64,000 bases of DNA from CAUZIZ01 sp965218775 (GTDB lineage: Bacteria > Acidobacteriota > UBA6911 > RPQK01 > JAJDTT01): positions 682,001 through 746,000 of the forward strand of contig CBDCLS010000005.1 in assembly GCA_965218775.1 (NCBI GenBank), given 5' to 3'. The position numbers and the translations under genes were made by a program. This document shows, in pieces, positions 26,344-34,975 of this stretch. How positions within the stretch are numbered: position 1 is the stretch's first letter; every line of letters starts with the position of its first letter. The notes under the pieces are model-generated. The model made no database searches. It saw only the letters and a program-made list of their open reading frames with translations, and was not told the DNA's origin.

Positions 26344-27909
26344 CTAGTTGTTCCCGCTCCCTCCCGTAGAACCACAGTTGACGACCTGCGCCCCAGTAGT
26401 ATCACCGTCAACGACTGAGGTACCGTCACAACTGAGGTCTTTGTCGTTGTCTTCGAGTACGTTGTCAGCAGTTTCAGGAATAAATTCTGCTATGGAACCC
26501 TTCAGCGCAAGAAATCCTTCCCCCAGATTGTCGTTGACATTCATGCCTCGAAACTGACCGACGGAGCCAAGATTTAGGAAGATACCTGGCCCCTGGTTTC
26601 CGCTGATGTCTGGGACTCCGAAGGAAGTGGCAAACACATGCACACTGGAGAGAGCGTGGCCACTGACTCCTGAAGCAAAGCGAGGAAAAAGGAAGGTGTT
26701 GCCAGTGCCGCCTCCATTACCCGAAATCGTCACACCGCCAAAAATCAGACCAGTTGAACCCAATCGAAGATGGAATCCACCCCAACCGTTGTCCCTGATG
26801 ACCGCATTTTGCCTGACTGAAAGGGTAGCGCCATCTACCCCCACCATCCCAAACCATCCATTTCTCTCAATCGCTGTAGTTCCTGAGACGATAGCACGCC
26901 CTCCACTACCAACGCGGATTCCGTGACGGCAATTATCAGCGACGCTGTTGTTGTCGCTCAGCACAACCTCTCCAGACTCTAAGACTGTCACACCGTGAAA
27001 TCGGCTAAGGTTGACCTCGACTCCCCCCTCAAACCTCACATCGCTGTCGCTTATCACCACTCCCTCACCACCTTCTATATGCATACTTATGGGGGAACCG
27101 ATGAGATGTACATCTGAGGAGTCCTCAATTCTCAAGACGGCACTAGGTGTTGGGTTCACAGTGGAGGGGTCAGTACCGCAGTCAATCATAGGCTGAGAGA
27201 GGGTGGCACTTAATATGCCGGTTTTAATGGTGAGTGGTCCCGTGAATCCAGCGACAGTAAAGGGAACGTAACTCCCATCGACTATCGGATTTTGACAGTT
27301 ACCGTTTACCTCAATTGTCCCGCCCCCAGGATGAAGAGTACTTATGGCGGCTTGCAAGTCATCCCCTCCACTACAGTCGAGGCCTGAGAGGAAGAGGCTG
27401 AGTCTTGAGATGTCAAAATTTGTAGGGTCCGGCCCGATTCGGTAAACGACTAAGTTTTGCCCCGCTGACGTAAAGAGCATTGTGGGTAAGTCCAAACCGT
27501 TGACTAGTGTGACATCGGTAGTCGCCAAATCCACTTTGAAAGCTCTATCACCAACGTCGAATATGAAATTATCCCGAATAGTTCCATCTACCAAAGTGAT
27601 GACGCCTACCCCAGAATTAACGAAACTATCAAATATGGTACCGCCGAAGTTCACCATTAAACCACCTGGGTTGAAGGCATACTCTCTGGCCGTGAAGTCC
27701 CAAAAAGTAAGGTCACTACCGGAGAAGTCAGAGGTACTTGACACAAAGGTAGGGTCATAAGAGAACGTCCCACTGATTTGGTGTGCTATTAAGGGGGAGA
27801 TGGAGATAACACCCGTTCCTGCTAAAAAGTTAAATGTAACCGGCTGAGCCAACACTGACCCACTTATCAACCCAAACAGAACCACAAAAATTACAAATCT
27901 AGCTTTCAT
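26344..27909 (-). CDS. Secreted right-handed beta-helix protein
   Basis: About 521 residues with a signal peptide (ARFVIFVVLFGLISGSVLA). A first domain of ~165 residues (FSYDPTFVSSTSDFSG) is followed by a parallel beta-helix of short repeats such as VVISDSDVRFEGG, VTVLESGEVVLSDNN and LSVRQNAVIRDNG (about 250-500). Start MKARFV at 27909, behind an AAAAAAAGGGGG stretch. The DNA is visibly more AT-rich than its surroundings, and its only neighbours are IS elements and gene fragments, which suggests transfer. The ligand is unknown; such helices often bind or cleave polysaccharides. Confidence 0.7.
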   Translation of the reverse strand: MKARFVIFVVLFGLISGSVLAQPVTFNFLAGTGVISISPLIAHQISGTFSYDPTFVSSTSDFSGSDLTFWDFTAREYAFNPGGLMVNFGGTIFDSFVNSGVGVITLVDGTIRDNFIFDVGDRAFKVDLATTDVTLVNGLDLPTMLFTSAGQNLVVYRIGPDPTNFDISRLSLFLSGLDCSGGDDLQAAISTLHPGGGTIEVNGNCQNPIVDGSYVPFTVAGFTGPLTIKTGILSATLSQPMIDCGTDPSTVNPTPSAVLRIEDSSDVHLIGSPISMHIEGGEGVVISDSDVRFEGGVEVNLSRFHGVTVLESGEVVLSDNNSVADNCRHGIRVGSGGRAIVSGTTAIERNGWFGMVGVDGATLSVRQNAVIRDNGWGGFHLRLGSTGLIFGGVTISGNGGGTGNTFLFPRFASGVSGHALSSVHVFATSFGVPDISGNQGPGIFLNLGSVGQFRGMNVNDNLGEGFLALKGSIAEFIPETADNVLEDNDKDLSCDGTSVVDGDTTGAQVVNCGSTGGSGNN

Positions 27910-28006
27910 CAAGACCCCCTTTTTTTGTAAACACATTCCTCTCGAAAAATGACAGCTTTACAATCATCAAAGCTGTCACAACTAGAAAAAGCAAACACTT
28001 AGAAAT

Positions 28007-29294
28007 CGTAAATAAATAAAGGTATCACTTTGTAGTTAGTAATGCTATGCTGCGCATGCATGGATACGCTGACCGAATTGACTGAGAAATTCCGATCTGT
28101 ATGGCCCCTGTTGGATGAACGAACGCGGCGGATTATGGCGGCCAGTGAAGCGAGAGCGTTGGGTCATGGTGGAGTCAGTATGGTACGCCGTGCCTGCGGA
28201 CTGTCGCGCAAGGCAATCTCTAAAGGAATCCGTGAAATCGAAGAGGGCGTCGCGCCACTGGAAGGCCGCATCCGCCGGCCCGGAGCCGGACGCAAGCTCC
28301 TGACGGTTTCGGACCCGGGTCTGGTGGAGCAATTGGAAGAAATGATCGATGTCCAAACCCGGGGTGACCCGGAGTCTCCGTTGCGTTGGATCTGCAAGAG
28401 CACGCGGGCCATCGCGAAAGAACTGGCTCGGTACAAACATCCGGTCAGTCATACGAAGGTGGCCCAGATCCTTCATGACCTGGACTACAGTCTCCAAAGC
28501 AATCGGAAGACCGAGGAAGAGAAAGATCATCCGGACCGCGACGCCCAGTTTCGGCACATCAGCGCCACCGTGAGACAATGCCTGAGGGAAGGCAGTCCGG
28601 TCATTTCCGCGGATACCAAGAAGAAAGAACTCATCGGCAACTACGACAACGCGGGCCAGCAATGGCTTCCCGCCGGGCAGCCGATAAAGGTTCAGGGTCA
28701 TGACTTTCCCACTCCCGACGTTCCACGTGCCTATCCTTACGGCATTTATGACATTGGGCGCAATACCGGCTTTGTCAATGTCGGCACCGATCACGACACG
28801 GGAGCGTTTGCGGTCGCATCGATTCGCGGATGGTGGCGCCAGGAAGGGAGACGGATCTATCCGAATGCAAGAACGATACTGATCACCGCCGACGCCGGCG
28901 GGAGCAACGGTTGGCGGTTGCGCCTTTGGAAATTTGAGTTGCAGAAGTTCGCAGACGAAACGGGCCTCCCTGCTTCGGTCTGTCATTTTCCACCCGGCAC
29001 CAGCAAATGGAACAAGATCGAACATCGCCTCTTTTCTTTCATCTCTTCGAACTGGCGCGGCGAACCGTTACGGGACTACGAAACGATTGTTCAACTCATC
29101 GCGAAGACAACGACAGCTAAAGGACTCAAAGTGACGTGCCGGCTGGATCGCCGCAAGTATCCCACGGGACGCAAAGTCTCCAATGAAGAAATGAAGCGAA
29201 TCAAGATGCGGCCCAACCAGTTCCATGGCGAATGGAATTATGTAATAGAACCTAACTCCACTGAAAAATAACATGATACCTTTATTTATTTACG
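28007..29294 (+). mobile_element. ISAzo13-type insertion sequence
   Basis: Perfect 21-bp terminal inverted repeats (CGTAAATAAATAAAGG followed by TATCA) at 28007-28027 and 29274-29294 enclose one transposase gene. Length 1288 bp. No clear target duplication is visible. It lies directly upstream of the beta-helix gene and separates that gene from its original promoter region by at most ~100 bp. Confidence 0.88.
28042..29271 (+). CDS. ISAzo13-family transposase
   Basis: A 409-residue (or 403 from the ATG at 28060) DDE-type transposase. An N-terminal helix-turn-helix (MVRRACGLSRKAISKGIREI) is followed by VSHTKVAQILHDL, then the DDE core with VISADTKKKELIGNYDN, TILITADAGGSNGWR and CHFPPGTSKWNKIEHRLFS. 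Family motifs and length agree with an intact enzyme. Translation from 28060 avoids a Cys-rich unsupported start. Confidence 0.9.
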   Translation: MLCCACMDTLTELTEKFRSVWPLLDERTRRIMAASEARALGHGGVSMVRRACGLSRKAISKGIREIEEGVAPLEGRIRRPGAGRKLLTVSDPGLVEQLEEMIDVQTRGDPESPLRWICKSTRAIAKELARYKHPVSHTKVAQILHDLDYSLQSNRKTEEEKDHPDRDAQFRHISATVRQCLREGSPVISADTKKKELIGNYDNAGQQWLPAGQPIKVQGHDFPTPDVPRAYPYGIYDIGRNTGFVNVGTDHDTGAFAVASIRGWWRQEGRRIYPNARTILITADAGGSNGWRLRLWKFELQKFADETGLPASVCHFPPGTSKWNKIEHRLFSFISSNWRGEPLRDYETIVQLIAKTTTAKGLKVTCRLDRRKYPTGRKVSNEEMKRIKMRPNQFHGEWNYVIEPNSTEK

Positions 29295-29636
29295 CCGCCT
29301 TATCGGTGAAATTCTGAACAAGACTTAACGCAATTCCAATTTCCGGTTGGTCGAGTGTTGGGATTGAAAGGTAGAAACCCCCTTGATAAGAGTCAGTTCA
29401 GGGTTTTCTCTTCACCCCAAACCCATTTTGAGGTTCTGCAGGGACGACAGAGGACTAAAACGGGACGACAGGGGAAAAGCGCCCAATCCGCCTGAGTGTG
29501 GAAGGTACACTAAGCTTCGATGGCTTTATCGACTACTACGGAGATAGGAGTTTGCTTTTTTGGGCGTCGGGTATGGGTTGCCATTTTTGCATTATTGGGG
29601 ATGAAAAAAAGGGTCGAGGAGGGACGTGGGGGCGCT
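29295..29636. other. Non-coding gap between ISAzo13-type IS and IS91-type remnant
   Basis: 342 bp with no convincing gene. It contains CCCTTGATAAGAG and the direct pair GGGACGACAGAGG and GGGACGACAGGGG about 20 bp apart, and an A/T-rich run near 29555-29610. It may include the 3' end of the IS91-type element, but no terminus could be fixed. Confidence 0.4.
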
Positions 29637-30373
29637 TCAGTCGGAGGTGAAAGAAAAGGTGGGTTGAAATAGCGTGATGGGGGCGTCGAGACCGAGTTTT
29701 GGTTGGAGGATTTGTCGAATCACGTTGGGTTGTTCGATCATCGCGGTGATTTCAAGGGGGTGGCCACATTGGGAACATTCCAAGGGGTCGATCTCATAAA
29801 CCTTGCGCAGTAACCGTGCCCAGCTGCGACGCCGCTGCTGGGAGAAGTGCTCGGCGGCTGAGGGCTGCTCCGAGTCCGACGCCGGGGCGGCAGTGTTGAC
29901 AGTGGCCCGGGTGGCGGCTCGGCGCCGTTTCCCTCGCGAGGCATTCGAATAACGGCCATAATAACGGGCGATCTGTTCTCCCCTATCTGGAATATGCGAG
30001 GTCACCAGCGCGATCCAGTCCAGGGCATCCAGGCAACGGCGGACGCCTTTGGCGCTGCGGTATTCGATCCGACCCTGCTCAGGATCGTAGTGCAGTCGGC
30101 TGGCGGCAAAACTGGGACGGAGGATATAGGCGACCAGACGCTCCAGGGCAGGACGCTCGTCGCTCTCGATGGGCCGGCCGCGATAGACGCCAAAGCCGCT
30201 GGGGTGCCAGGCGCGCAGCTTCTGGGCAAAGTCCCGACTCAGACGGCGCTGCTCATCTCCAAGACCTGATGCTGAAAAAGACGAGTGAGGACCTCAGAAT
30301 CCACTTCGCCCATCGACTCCGAGCAGCCCTCGGGTGTCCAAGCAGAATCGCTGGCGAGCAGATGAAGATGAGG
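29637..30373 (-). pseudogene. IS91-family transposase, C-terminal part
   Basis: Downstream part of the split transposase. After the RIT junction it continues HPHLHLLASDSAWTPEGCS and then runs to a TGA in the frame ending VLEMSSAV (30239). The next frame carries the rest: RRLSRDFAQKLRAWHPSGFG, LERLVAYILRPSFAASRL, SWARLLRKVYEIDPLECS (CxxCG zinc pair) and VIRQILQPKLGLD. There is therefore one frameshift at about 30245-30265 in addition to the RIT insertion. Confidence 0.85.
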
Positions 30374-30404
30374 ATGACATGTGAAGCGTTGTGTTATGTG
30401 AAGT
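30374..30404 (+). repeat. RIT copy 2 left terminal inverted repeat
   Basis: Identical to the left repeat of copy 1 (ATGACATGTGAAGCG...). It abuts transposase sequence GATGAAGATGAGG directly, with no spacer on this side. Confidence 0.88.
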
Positions 30405-30537
30405 GATCGATCTGCTTCACGCCAGAATCCTTTCGATATCGCGGCTTCGTGCCACCGGTCCGCGCTTGTACTCCACATAATTCTGGTGCATGACAGCCCT
30501 TTGGAGTCCCGCCTCTGGGACAGAAAAGGAGGTTGTC

Positions 30538-31800
30538 ATGCCCTTGGAAGATCTATTTCGTAGTCGGGAGGCCCTGAAGCGTTTTCGAATGGCGCCACTG
30601 GGTGCGGAGATGGACCGCTTCGGTGAGTGGCTTCGCGAGCAAGGATTCTGTCGTGACGTGGTGCGCCGCCGAGTCTGGCAAGTGTCGCACTTCAATCAAT
30701 ACCTTCGAGACGGGGGCCTCCAAGCGGCTCGCGAGGTGGACGAAGAGCTCGCGCAACAGTTTATCGGCCAGCATCTGCCACGCTGCCGATGTGGCGGTGG
30801 GCGGCGGCGCCAACACGGGGAGGTCCCGAGGTCGGTTCGCTGCTTCTTGACGTATCTGTGCGAGCGAGATCTGCTCGCGCCTTGCCCCCAGCCGGCATTG
30901 GAGCTACCCGGCGTTCTGGAGGAGTTTCTAGAGTACTTGAAGGGCGAAGGCGGCCGGGCTCAGAGGACGATCGATCTGCACCGCCGTTATCTGCTGGCTT
31001 TCCTGGAGGAGGTGGGTGTCGCTTCCGATCGGCAAGCTTTGGCTCAACTGAGACCGGAGCAGGTTCAAGCCGGCTTCGCCCACGTCACCGAAGGCCGGGG
31101 CAAAAGCCTCCCTCGACGCCTGCAAGGCATCTTACGCAACTTCTTCCGCTTCGCTCATCAGCACGGGTCCCTCCAGCGCGATCTGGCACAGGCCGTGCCC
31201 CCGATCCGCAGCTACCGGCTGTCGCACGTTCCCCAGGGTCTGTCCGAGCAGCAAGCCCGGAAGCTGCTCGAGGGCATCGATCGGACGACGGCCCTGGGCC
31301 GGCGCGATTTTGCCATCCTCCAACTGCTGGACACCTACGGAGTCCGAGGAGGCCAGATTCGCGCCCTCCGACTTCAAGACCTCCGCTGGAGAGAGCAGCA
31401 GATCCACTTTCCCGCCCACAAGGGAGGCAAGCCGGTGCGGGTGCCGCTGACCGAGGCAGCCGGCGAAGCCGTCCTGGAGTACCTTCGTCAGGGACGTCCG
31501 CCCGCTCCCTACCCGGAAGTCTTCTTGACCGCCAAGGCCCCGATTCACCCGCTGACCGAGCCGTCTACGGTTTCGGTGATGGTGGCCTCTCGCCTGCGCC
31601 AAGCCGGGATCGACGGATCTGCCAAAGGCTCTCATGCCTTCCGTTATGGCTTCGCCACCCGGATGCTCGCTCAGGGGCAATCCCTCAAGACGATCGCCGA
31701 TCTGCTGGGGCACCGTCACATCAACAGCAGCTTCCTCTACACCAAAGTCGACCTGAGCCGGCTCCGAGACTTGCCCCTGCCCTGGCCGGAGGAGGTGTAA
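30538..31800 (+). CDS. ritA: RIT tyrosine recombinase A, copy 2
   Basis: Encodes the same 420 residues as the copy 1 gene at 17649-18911, with start, ribosome site and upstream hairpin conserved. The identity means recent duplication of the whole element rather than old vertical inheritance. Catalytic Arg, HAFR and Tyr are all present. Confidence 0.9.
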   Translation: MPLEDLFRSREALKRFRMAPLGAEMDRFGEWLREQGFCRDVVRRRVWQVSHFNQYLRDGGLQAAREVDEELAQQFIGQHLPRCRCGGGRRRQHGEVPRSVRCFLTYLCERDLLAPCPQPALELPGVLEEFLEYLKGEGGRAQRTIDLHRRYLLAFLEEVGVASDRQALAQLRPEQVQAGFAHVTEGRGKSLPRRLQGILRNFFRFAHQHGSLQRDLAQAVPPIRSYRLSHVPQGLSEQQARKLLEGIDRTTALGRRDFAILQLLDTYGVRGGQIRALRLQDLRWREQQIHFPAHKGGKPVRVPLTEAAGEAVLEYLRQGRPPAPYPEVFLTAKAPIHPLTEPSTVSVMVASRLRQAGIDGSAKGSHAFRYGFATRMLAQGQSLKTIADLLGHRHINSSFLYTKVDLSRLRDLPLPWPEEV

Positions 31801-31802
31801 TC

Positions 31803-32780
31803 ATGCCCCAGTCAAACTTTCTCAGCACGCTGGCCGAGCGCCTTGGTGCCTACGTCGAGTTTCGAACTCTGGGCGGCGTCGACGCCCGCGCTCAGATCCA
31901 ACTGCTGCGACCTTTCGACCGCTTCCTTCAGCAGGAAGGGTTTCAAGGGCCGTGGCCCACGCGCGATCTCCTGCAGCGCTATCTCAGCACGCTCGAGCCC
32001 CTGCACCCAGGCTCGCGCGGAAACCGCCTGGCCGTCGTGCGCCAGTTCTGTCGCTACCTGCGTCAGTTTGAACCCGAAGCTTACCTCCCGCCACGCATCC
32101 GCTCCCTGGAGCGCCGGCCCCTACGGGTTCCCCATATCTATACCCAAAGCGAGATCCAAGCGCTGCTACAGGCGGCGCGCCGTTTGGGGCCTTCGGGCTC
32201 GTTGCGACCCCAGACTTACTGGACTTTCTTCGGACTGCTGTACACCACCGGGCTGCGTTGCGGCGAGGCCTTTGCCCTGAATCTAGGCGATCTTGATCTG
32301 CCGCAGCAGTTGCTTTACATCCACCGGGGCAAGTTCGGCAAGTCGCGTCTGGTTCCCCTCTCGGCTTCCACCTCGCGGGTGCTGGGGCGCTACCGCAAGC
32401 AGCGTTGCCGAGCCTATCCGCGGGGATCAGACCGTCCCCTGTTCGTCACCCTCACCGGACACCGTCTGTATCATACCAACGCTGATTTTGCCCTCCGGCA
32501 ATGTCTCAGCCGCTGCGGTTTGCGCGGGGGAAAGGGGTGTCCCGGGCCCCGCCTCCATGACCTGCGTCACAGCTATGCCTCGACGCGCCTGCTCAGTTGG
32601 TATCGGGAGGGCAAAGACCCGCAGGCGCTGTTGCCGCTTCTGGCCACTTATCTGGGCCATGTTAGCGTCACCTCGACTCAAGTCTACCTCCGAGCTACGG
32701 CGGAGTTACTCGAGCAGGCCCAAGAGCGTTTCCGGGCGAACTTTCGCCAAAACATCTTGCCGAAGGGAGAAGCACCATGA
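31803..32780 (+). CDS. ritB: RIT tyrosine recombinase B, copy 2
   Basis: Same protein as at 18914-19891. Its GGAGGAGGTG ribosome site lies within the end of ritA and its last codons overlap ritC, so the three proteins are likely made in fixed proportion from one transcript. Confidence 0.9.
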   Translation: MPQSNFLSTLAERLGAYVEFRTLGGVDARAQIQLLRPFDRFLQQEGFQGPWPTRDLLQRYLSTLEPLHPGSRGNRLAVVRQFCRYLRQFEPEAYLPPRIRSLERRPLRVPHIYTQSEIQALLQAARRLGPSGSLRPQTYWTFFGLLYTTGLRCGEAFALNLGDLDLPQQLLYIHRGKFGKSRLVPLSASTSRVLGRYRKQRCRAYPRGSDRPLFVTLTGHRLYHTNADFALRQCLSRCGLRGGKGCPGPRLHDLRHSYASTRLLSWYREGKDPQALLPLLATYLGHVSVTSTQVYLRATAELLEQAQERFRANFRQNILPKGEAP

Positions 32781-33850
32781 ACGCCACCCACCTGATCGCC
32801 CGTTTCGTCGAGGGATTTTTCCACGACTACCTCGCCGGACAAAGGGGGCTGAGTCGCAATACCATTGTTAGTTACCGGGACGCTCTGAAGCTCTTTCTCC
32901 GCTTTGCCCGTGAGCGTCTGGGCAAACCCGTCGATAAGCTCACCGTCGAGGACGTCGACCACCAAGTGGTCACCGCCTTTCTGGAGCACCTCGAAGTCTC
33001 CCGAGGCAATAGCCCTCGAACGCGCAACAACCGGCTGGCTGCCCTGCATAGTTTCTTCCGCTATGTGGGCGAACAAGAGCCGTTGCTCTTGGGCCGCTCT
33101 CAGCGCATCTGCGCCATTCCCCTGAAGCGGACCGAGCACCGAACTATCGACTATCTCGAGGATCAGGAGCTGCGGGCTCTGCTCGAGAGCGTCGATCAGA
33201 GCTCGCGAAACGGCCGGCGAGATTATGCCCTGCTCCTGTTTCTGTACAACACCGGTGCCCGGGTTCAAGAAGCGGTCGACCTCGAGCGGACCGACTTACG
33301 TCTGGAGGCCCCGTTCCAGGTCCGCCTCACCGGCAAAGGCAACAAAGAGCGCGTCTGCCCGCTCTGGCCCGAGACGGTGGCCGCCTTGCAAACCTATCTG
33401 GGGGGCCGAGATCCCGATCCCGCGGACATGCCCTCTGTTTTTGTCAATGCCCAGGGCCGGCCGATTACCCGTTTTGGGATTCGCTATATTGTGCGTCGAC
33501 ACGGAGCCCAAGCGGCACAGAGCTGTCCTTCGATCCAAGCCAAGCGCCTCAGTCCTCACCTGCTGAGACACTCGACGGCGATGCACCTTCTACAGTCGGG
33601 CAACGATCTCAGTGTCGTCAAGGACTGGATGGGTCATGCGGATCTGAACACCACTCACGGCTATGTGGAGATCGACATGAAGATGAAACGCAAAGCGCTG
33701 CAGGCCGCCGAAGCCCCTCACGTCAAAACGCCGGCCAGCCGCCGTTCCAAATGGCTCCAGCCGGGCATCCTCCAATGGCTCGATGAACTCTCAAAGGAGG
33801 CCAGTATTATGTGCAGTACTGCACCGACCTCGGCTACCGTCAAAGGTTGA
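32777..33850 (+). CDS. ritC: RIT tyrosine recombinase C, copy 2
   Basis: Differs from the copy 1 protein at one residue, Met instead of Val at 218 (ATG at 33428), in the loop between the two catalytic-domain halves and outside the active-site motifs. Activity should be unaffected. This is the only protein-level difference found between the two elements. Confidence 0.9.
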   Translation: MNATHLIARFVEGFFHDYLAGQRGLSRNTIVSYRDALKLFLRFARERLGKPVDKLTVEDVDHQVVTAFLEHLEVSRGNSPRTRNNRLAALHSFFRYVGEQEPLLLGRSQRICAIPLKRTEHRTIDYLEDQELRALLESVDQSSRNGRRDYALLLFLYNTGARVQEAVDLERTDLRLEAPFQVRLTGKGNKERVCPLWPETVAALQTYLGGRDPDPADMPSVFVNAQGRPITRFGIRYIVRRHGAQAAQSCPSIQAKRLSPHLLRHSTAMHLLQSGNDLSVVKDWMGHADLNTTHGYVEIDMKMKRKALQAAEAPHVKTPASRRSKWLQPGILQWLDELSKEASIMCSTAPTSATVKG

Positions 33851-33884
33851 CTGATGGGCATCGTAGCGATCTCAGGGAGGACCT

Positions 33885-33915
33885 ACTTCACATAACGCAA
33901 CGCTTTACATGTCAT
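33885..33915 (-). repeat. RIT copy 2 right terminal inverted repeat
   Basis: Same as the copy 1 right repeat, ending TCAT at 33912-33915, but here continuing straight into the palindromic spacer. Confidence 0.88.
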
Positions 33916-33941
33916 CCCTTATGTGGAGCTCCACATAAGGG
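33916..33941. repeat. RIT copy 2 palindromic spacer (right side)
   Basis: A perfect 26-bp palindrome with half-site CCCTTATGTGGAG. With the adjoining ACATGTCAT and ATGAC it forms a longer palindrome. On the transposase coding strand it follows target AGTCAT, the same relation to TCAT as in copy 1. Confidence 0.92.
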
Positions 33942-34469
33942 ATGACTATTGAGCTCGTCGCCATAGGTCTGGATCGCCACCACCGCCCCTGGAACGGAGC
34001 CTTTGCCGAGCGCCGCCTCGGCGTTTTGGCGTAGGCTGATCCAGGCACAGCGACTGAGTTGGCCCAACAACTTACGATCTTTTCGAAAGGCCGGGCGCAA
34101 GACGCGGGGAATAGTCCAGACGTACTGGCGATGATCGACCGGTTCCAGGACTGCTTCGGTCACCCACTCGACAAAAGCGGCCACCCGCTCGCTTTGGCAT
34201 GAAGGACAAAAATATCTGGTCTTGCAAGAGAACGCTAACACCGCCTGGTGCGCACATTGCGTACACTTGAGGCGGGCAAAACCGTGGCGCAAGAGGCCGC
34301 ACTCCAAGAAGCGCTGAACGGTCTTCTCCACCACCGAGCGCAAGGGTCCATACTCGGATTCATAGAAATAAGGGTAACTCTCCTTGAACTCGTCCCAATA
34401 GTCCTGCAGACACTGGAAAAAGGGGGTGCTCTCAGGATGGCGGGGCCGGTAGCTGCCGAGGGACATCAA
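33942..34469 (-). pseudogene. IS91-family transposase, N-terminal part
   Basis: About 176 residues from ATG 34469. A Cys-rich zinc-binding region (FARLKCTQCAHQ, KTRYFCPSCQSER) is followed by VDHRQYVWTIPRVLRPAF and VVAIQTYGDELNS, at which point RIT copy 2 begins. The canonical continuation HPHLH lies at 30373 downward. Together the parts would make a ~420-residue Y2/HUH transposase of the IS91/IS801 type. Confidence 0.88.
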
Positions 34470-34581
34470 CTACCGGAAACGCTGGCGGGGCCAAAGCTAT
34501 GAGGTCAATTCAGTCTCGACGGGTTCGGAGCCCAGCGAGAAATCTCGCTGAGCTGGAGGCATCCAACTGCCGCTTCCTGGC

Positions 34582-34632
34582 TCAGGAGAGCGTGGCTTCA
34601 AGGTCATGAAGAGACCAGATGAGCTGGGTCAC
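34582..34632 (-). pseudogene. ParE/RelE-like toxin remnant
   Basis: A 16-codon reading frame with GTG start overlapping the antitoxin stop by four bases (GTGA). It reads VTQLIWSLHDLEATLS then TGA. The start resembles ParE-type toxins (xxVIWSPxAxxDLEAI). Nothing further of the toxin is recognisable before the IS91-type sequence. Confidence 0.5.
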
Positions 34633-34814
34633 AGCTCGAGCCGACGCTTGACCTCTTCGTGCGGGAGGCCTTCGCCCCGATCGAGCTCGGCCAGCCCTGT
34701 CTCAATCTTGGCCATGAACAGCAGCCGCTCAATTGCCTCGTCGACTGTAGCGTCTGGAGGAAGCTCCCGGAGTGCCTCGATCATGCGGTCCCGGGTGTTC
34801 TGAACAGGCATCAC
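34629..34814 (-). CDS. Antitoxin-like small protein (RelB/addiction-module type)
   Basis: A 61-residue protein: TRDRMIEALRELPPDATVDE, IERLLFMAKIETGLAELDRG, then PHEEVKRRLEL. This is the common stand-alone or ParE-partner antitoxin type with a helical C-terminus. The ATG at 34814 or 34811 could start it. Its partner downstream is truncated (34582-34632), so if it is expressed it has no toxin here. Confidence 0.7.
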   Translation of the reverse strand: MMPVQNTRDRMIEALRELPPDATVDEAIERLLFMAKIETGLAELDRGEGLPHEEVKRRLEL

Positions 34815-34925
34815 ACCTCCATGCTAGAGCAATTGGCTACTACGAACAAAGTACCACGCGGGGATGCCTCTCACTCAAGGTCAGCCCAACCACTGAATAT
34901 GTTGGTCAGCACTATCCCAGTTGCA

Positions 34926-34962
34926 TGGATGAAATGGTTTCTGTTGTCGAAGCTGCTCCGTC
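34926..34962 (+). pseudogene. SnoaL-like gene start, remnant
   Basis: GATGAAATGGTTTCTGTTGTCGAAGC (split here only by one base from the copy at 24681) matches the first codons of the SnoaL-like gene at 24672, then diverges into GCTCCGTCC. CAGTTGCAT just before it matches the end of the same gene. It adjoins the stop of the MetE-like gene. Confidence 0.6.
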
Positions 34963-34975
34963 CCTGCCCCGGAAC

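Larger units (their letters stand above)
30374..33941 (+). mobile_element. RIT (recombinase-in-trio) element, copy 2
   Basis: The same 3568 bp as copy 1, offset by 12889 bp, but with the palindromic spacer at the right (ritC) end. Inserted in an IS91-family transposase transcribed from the opposite strand, exactly in the codons of the HUH motif (HPHLH). Excision of 30374-33941 restores the transposase frame across the junction. All three recombinases are intact. Confidence 0.93.
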
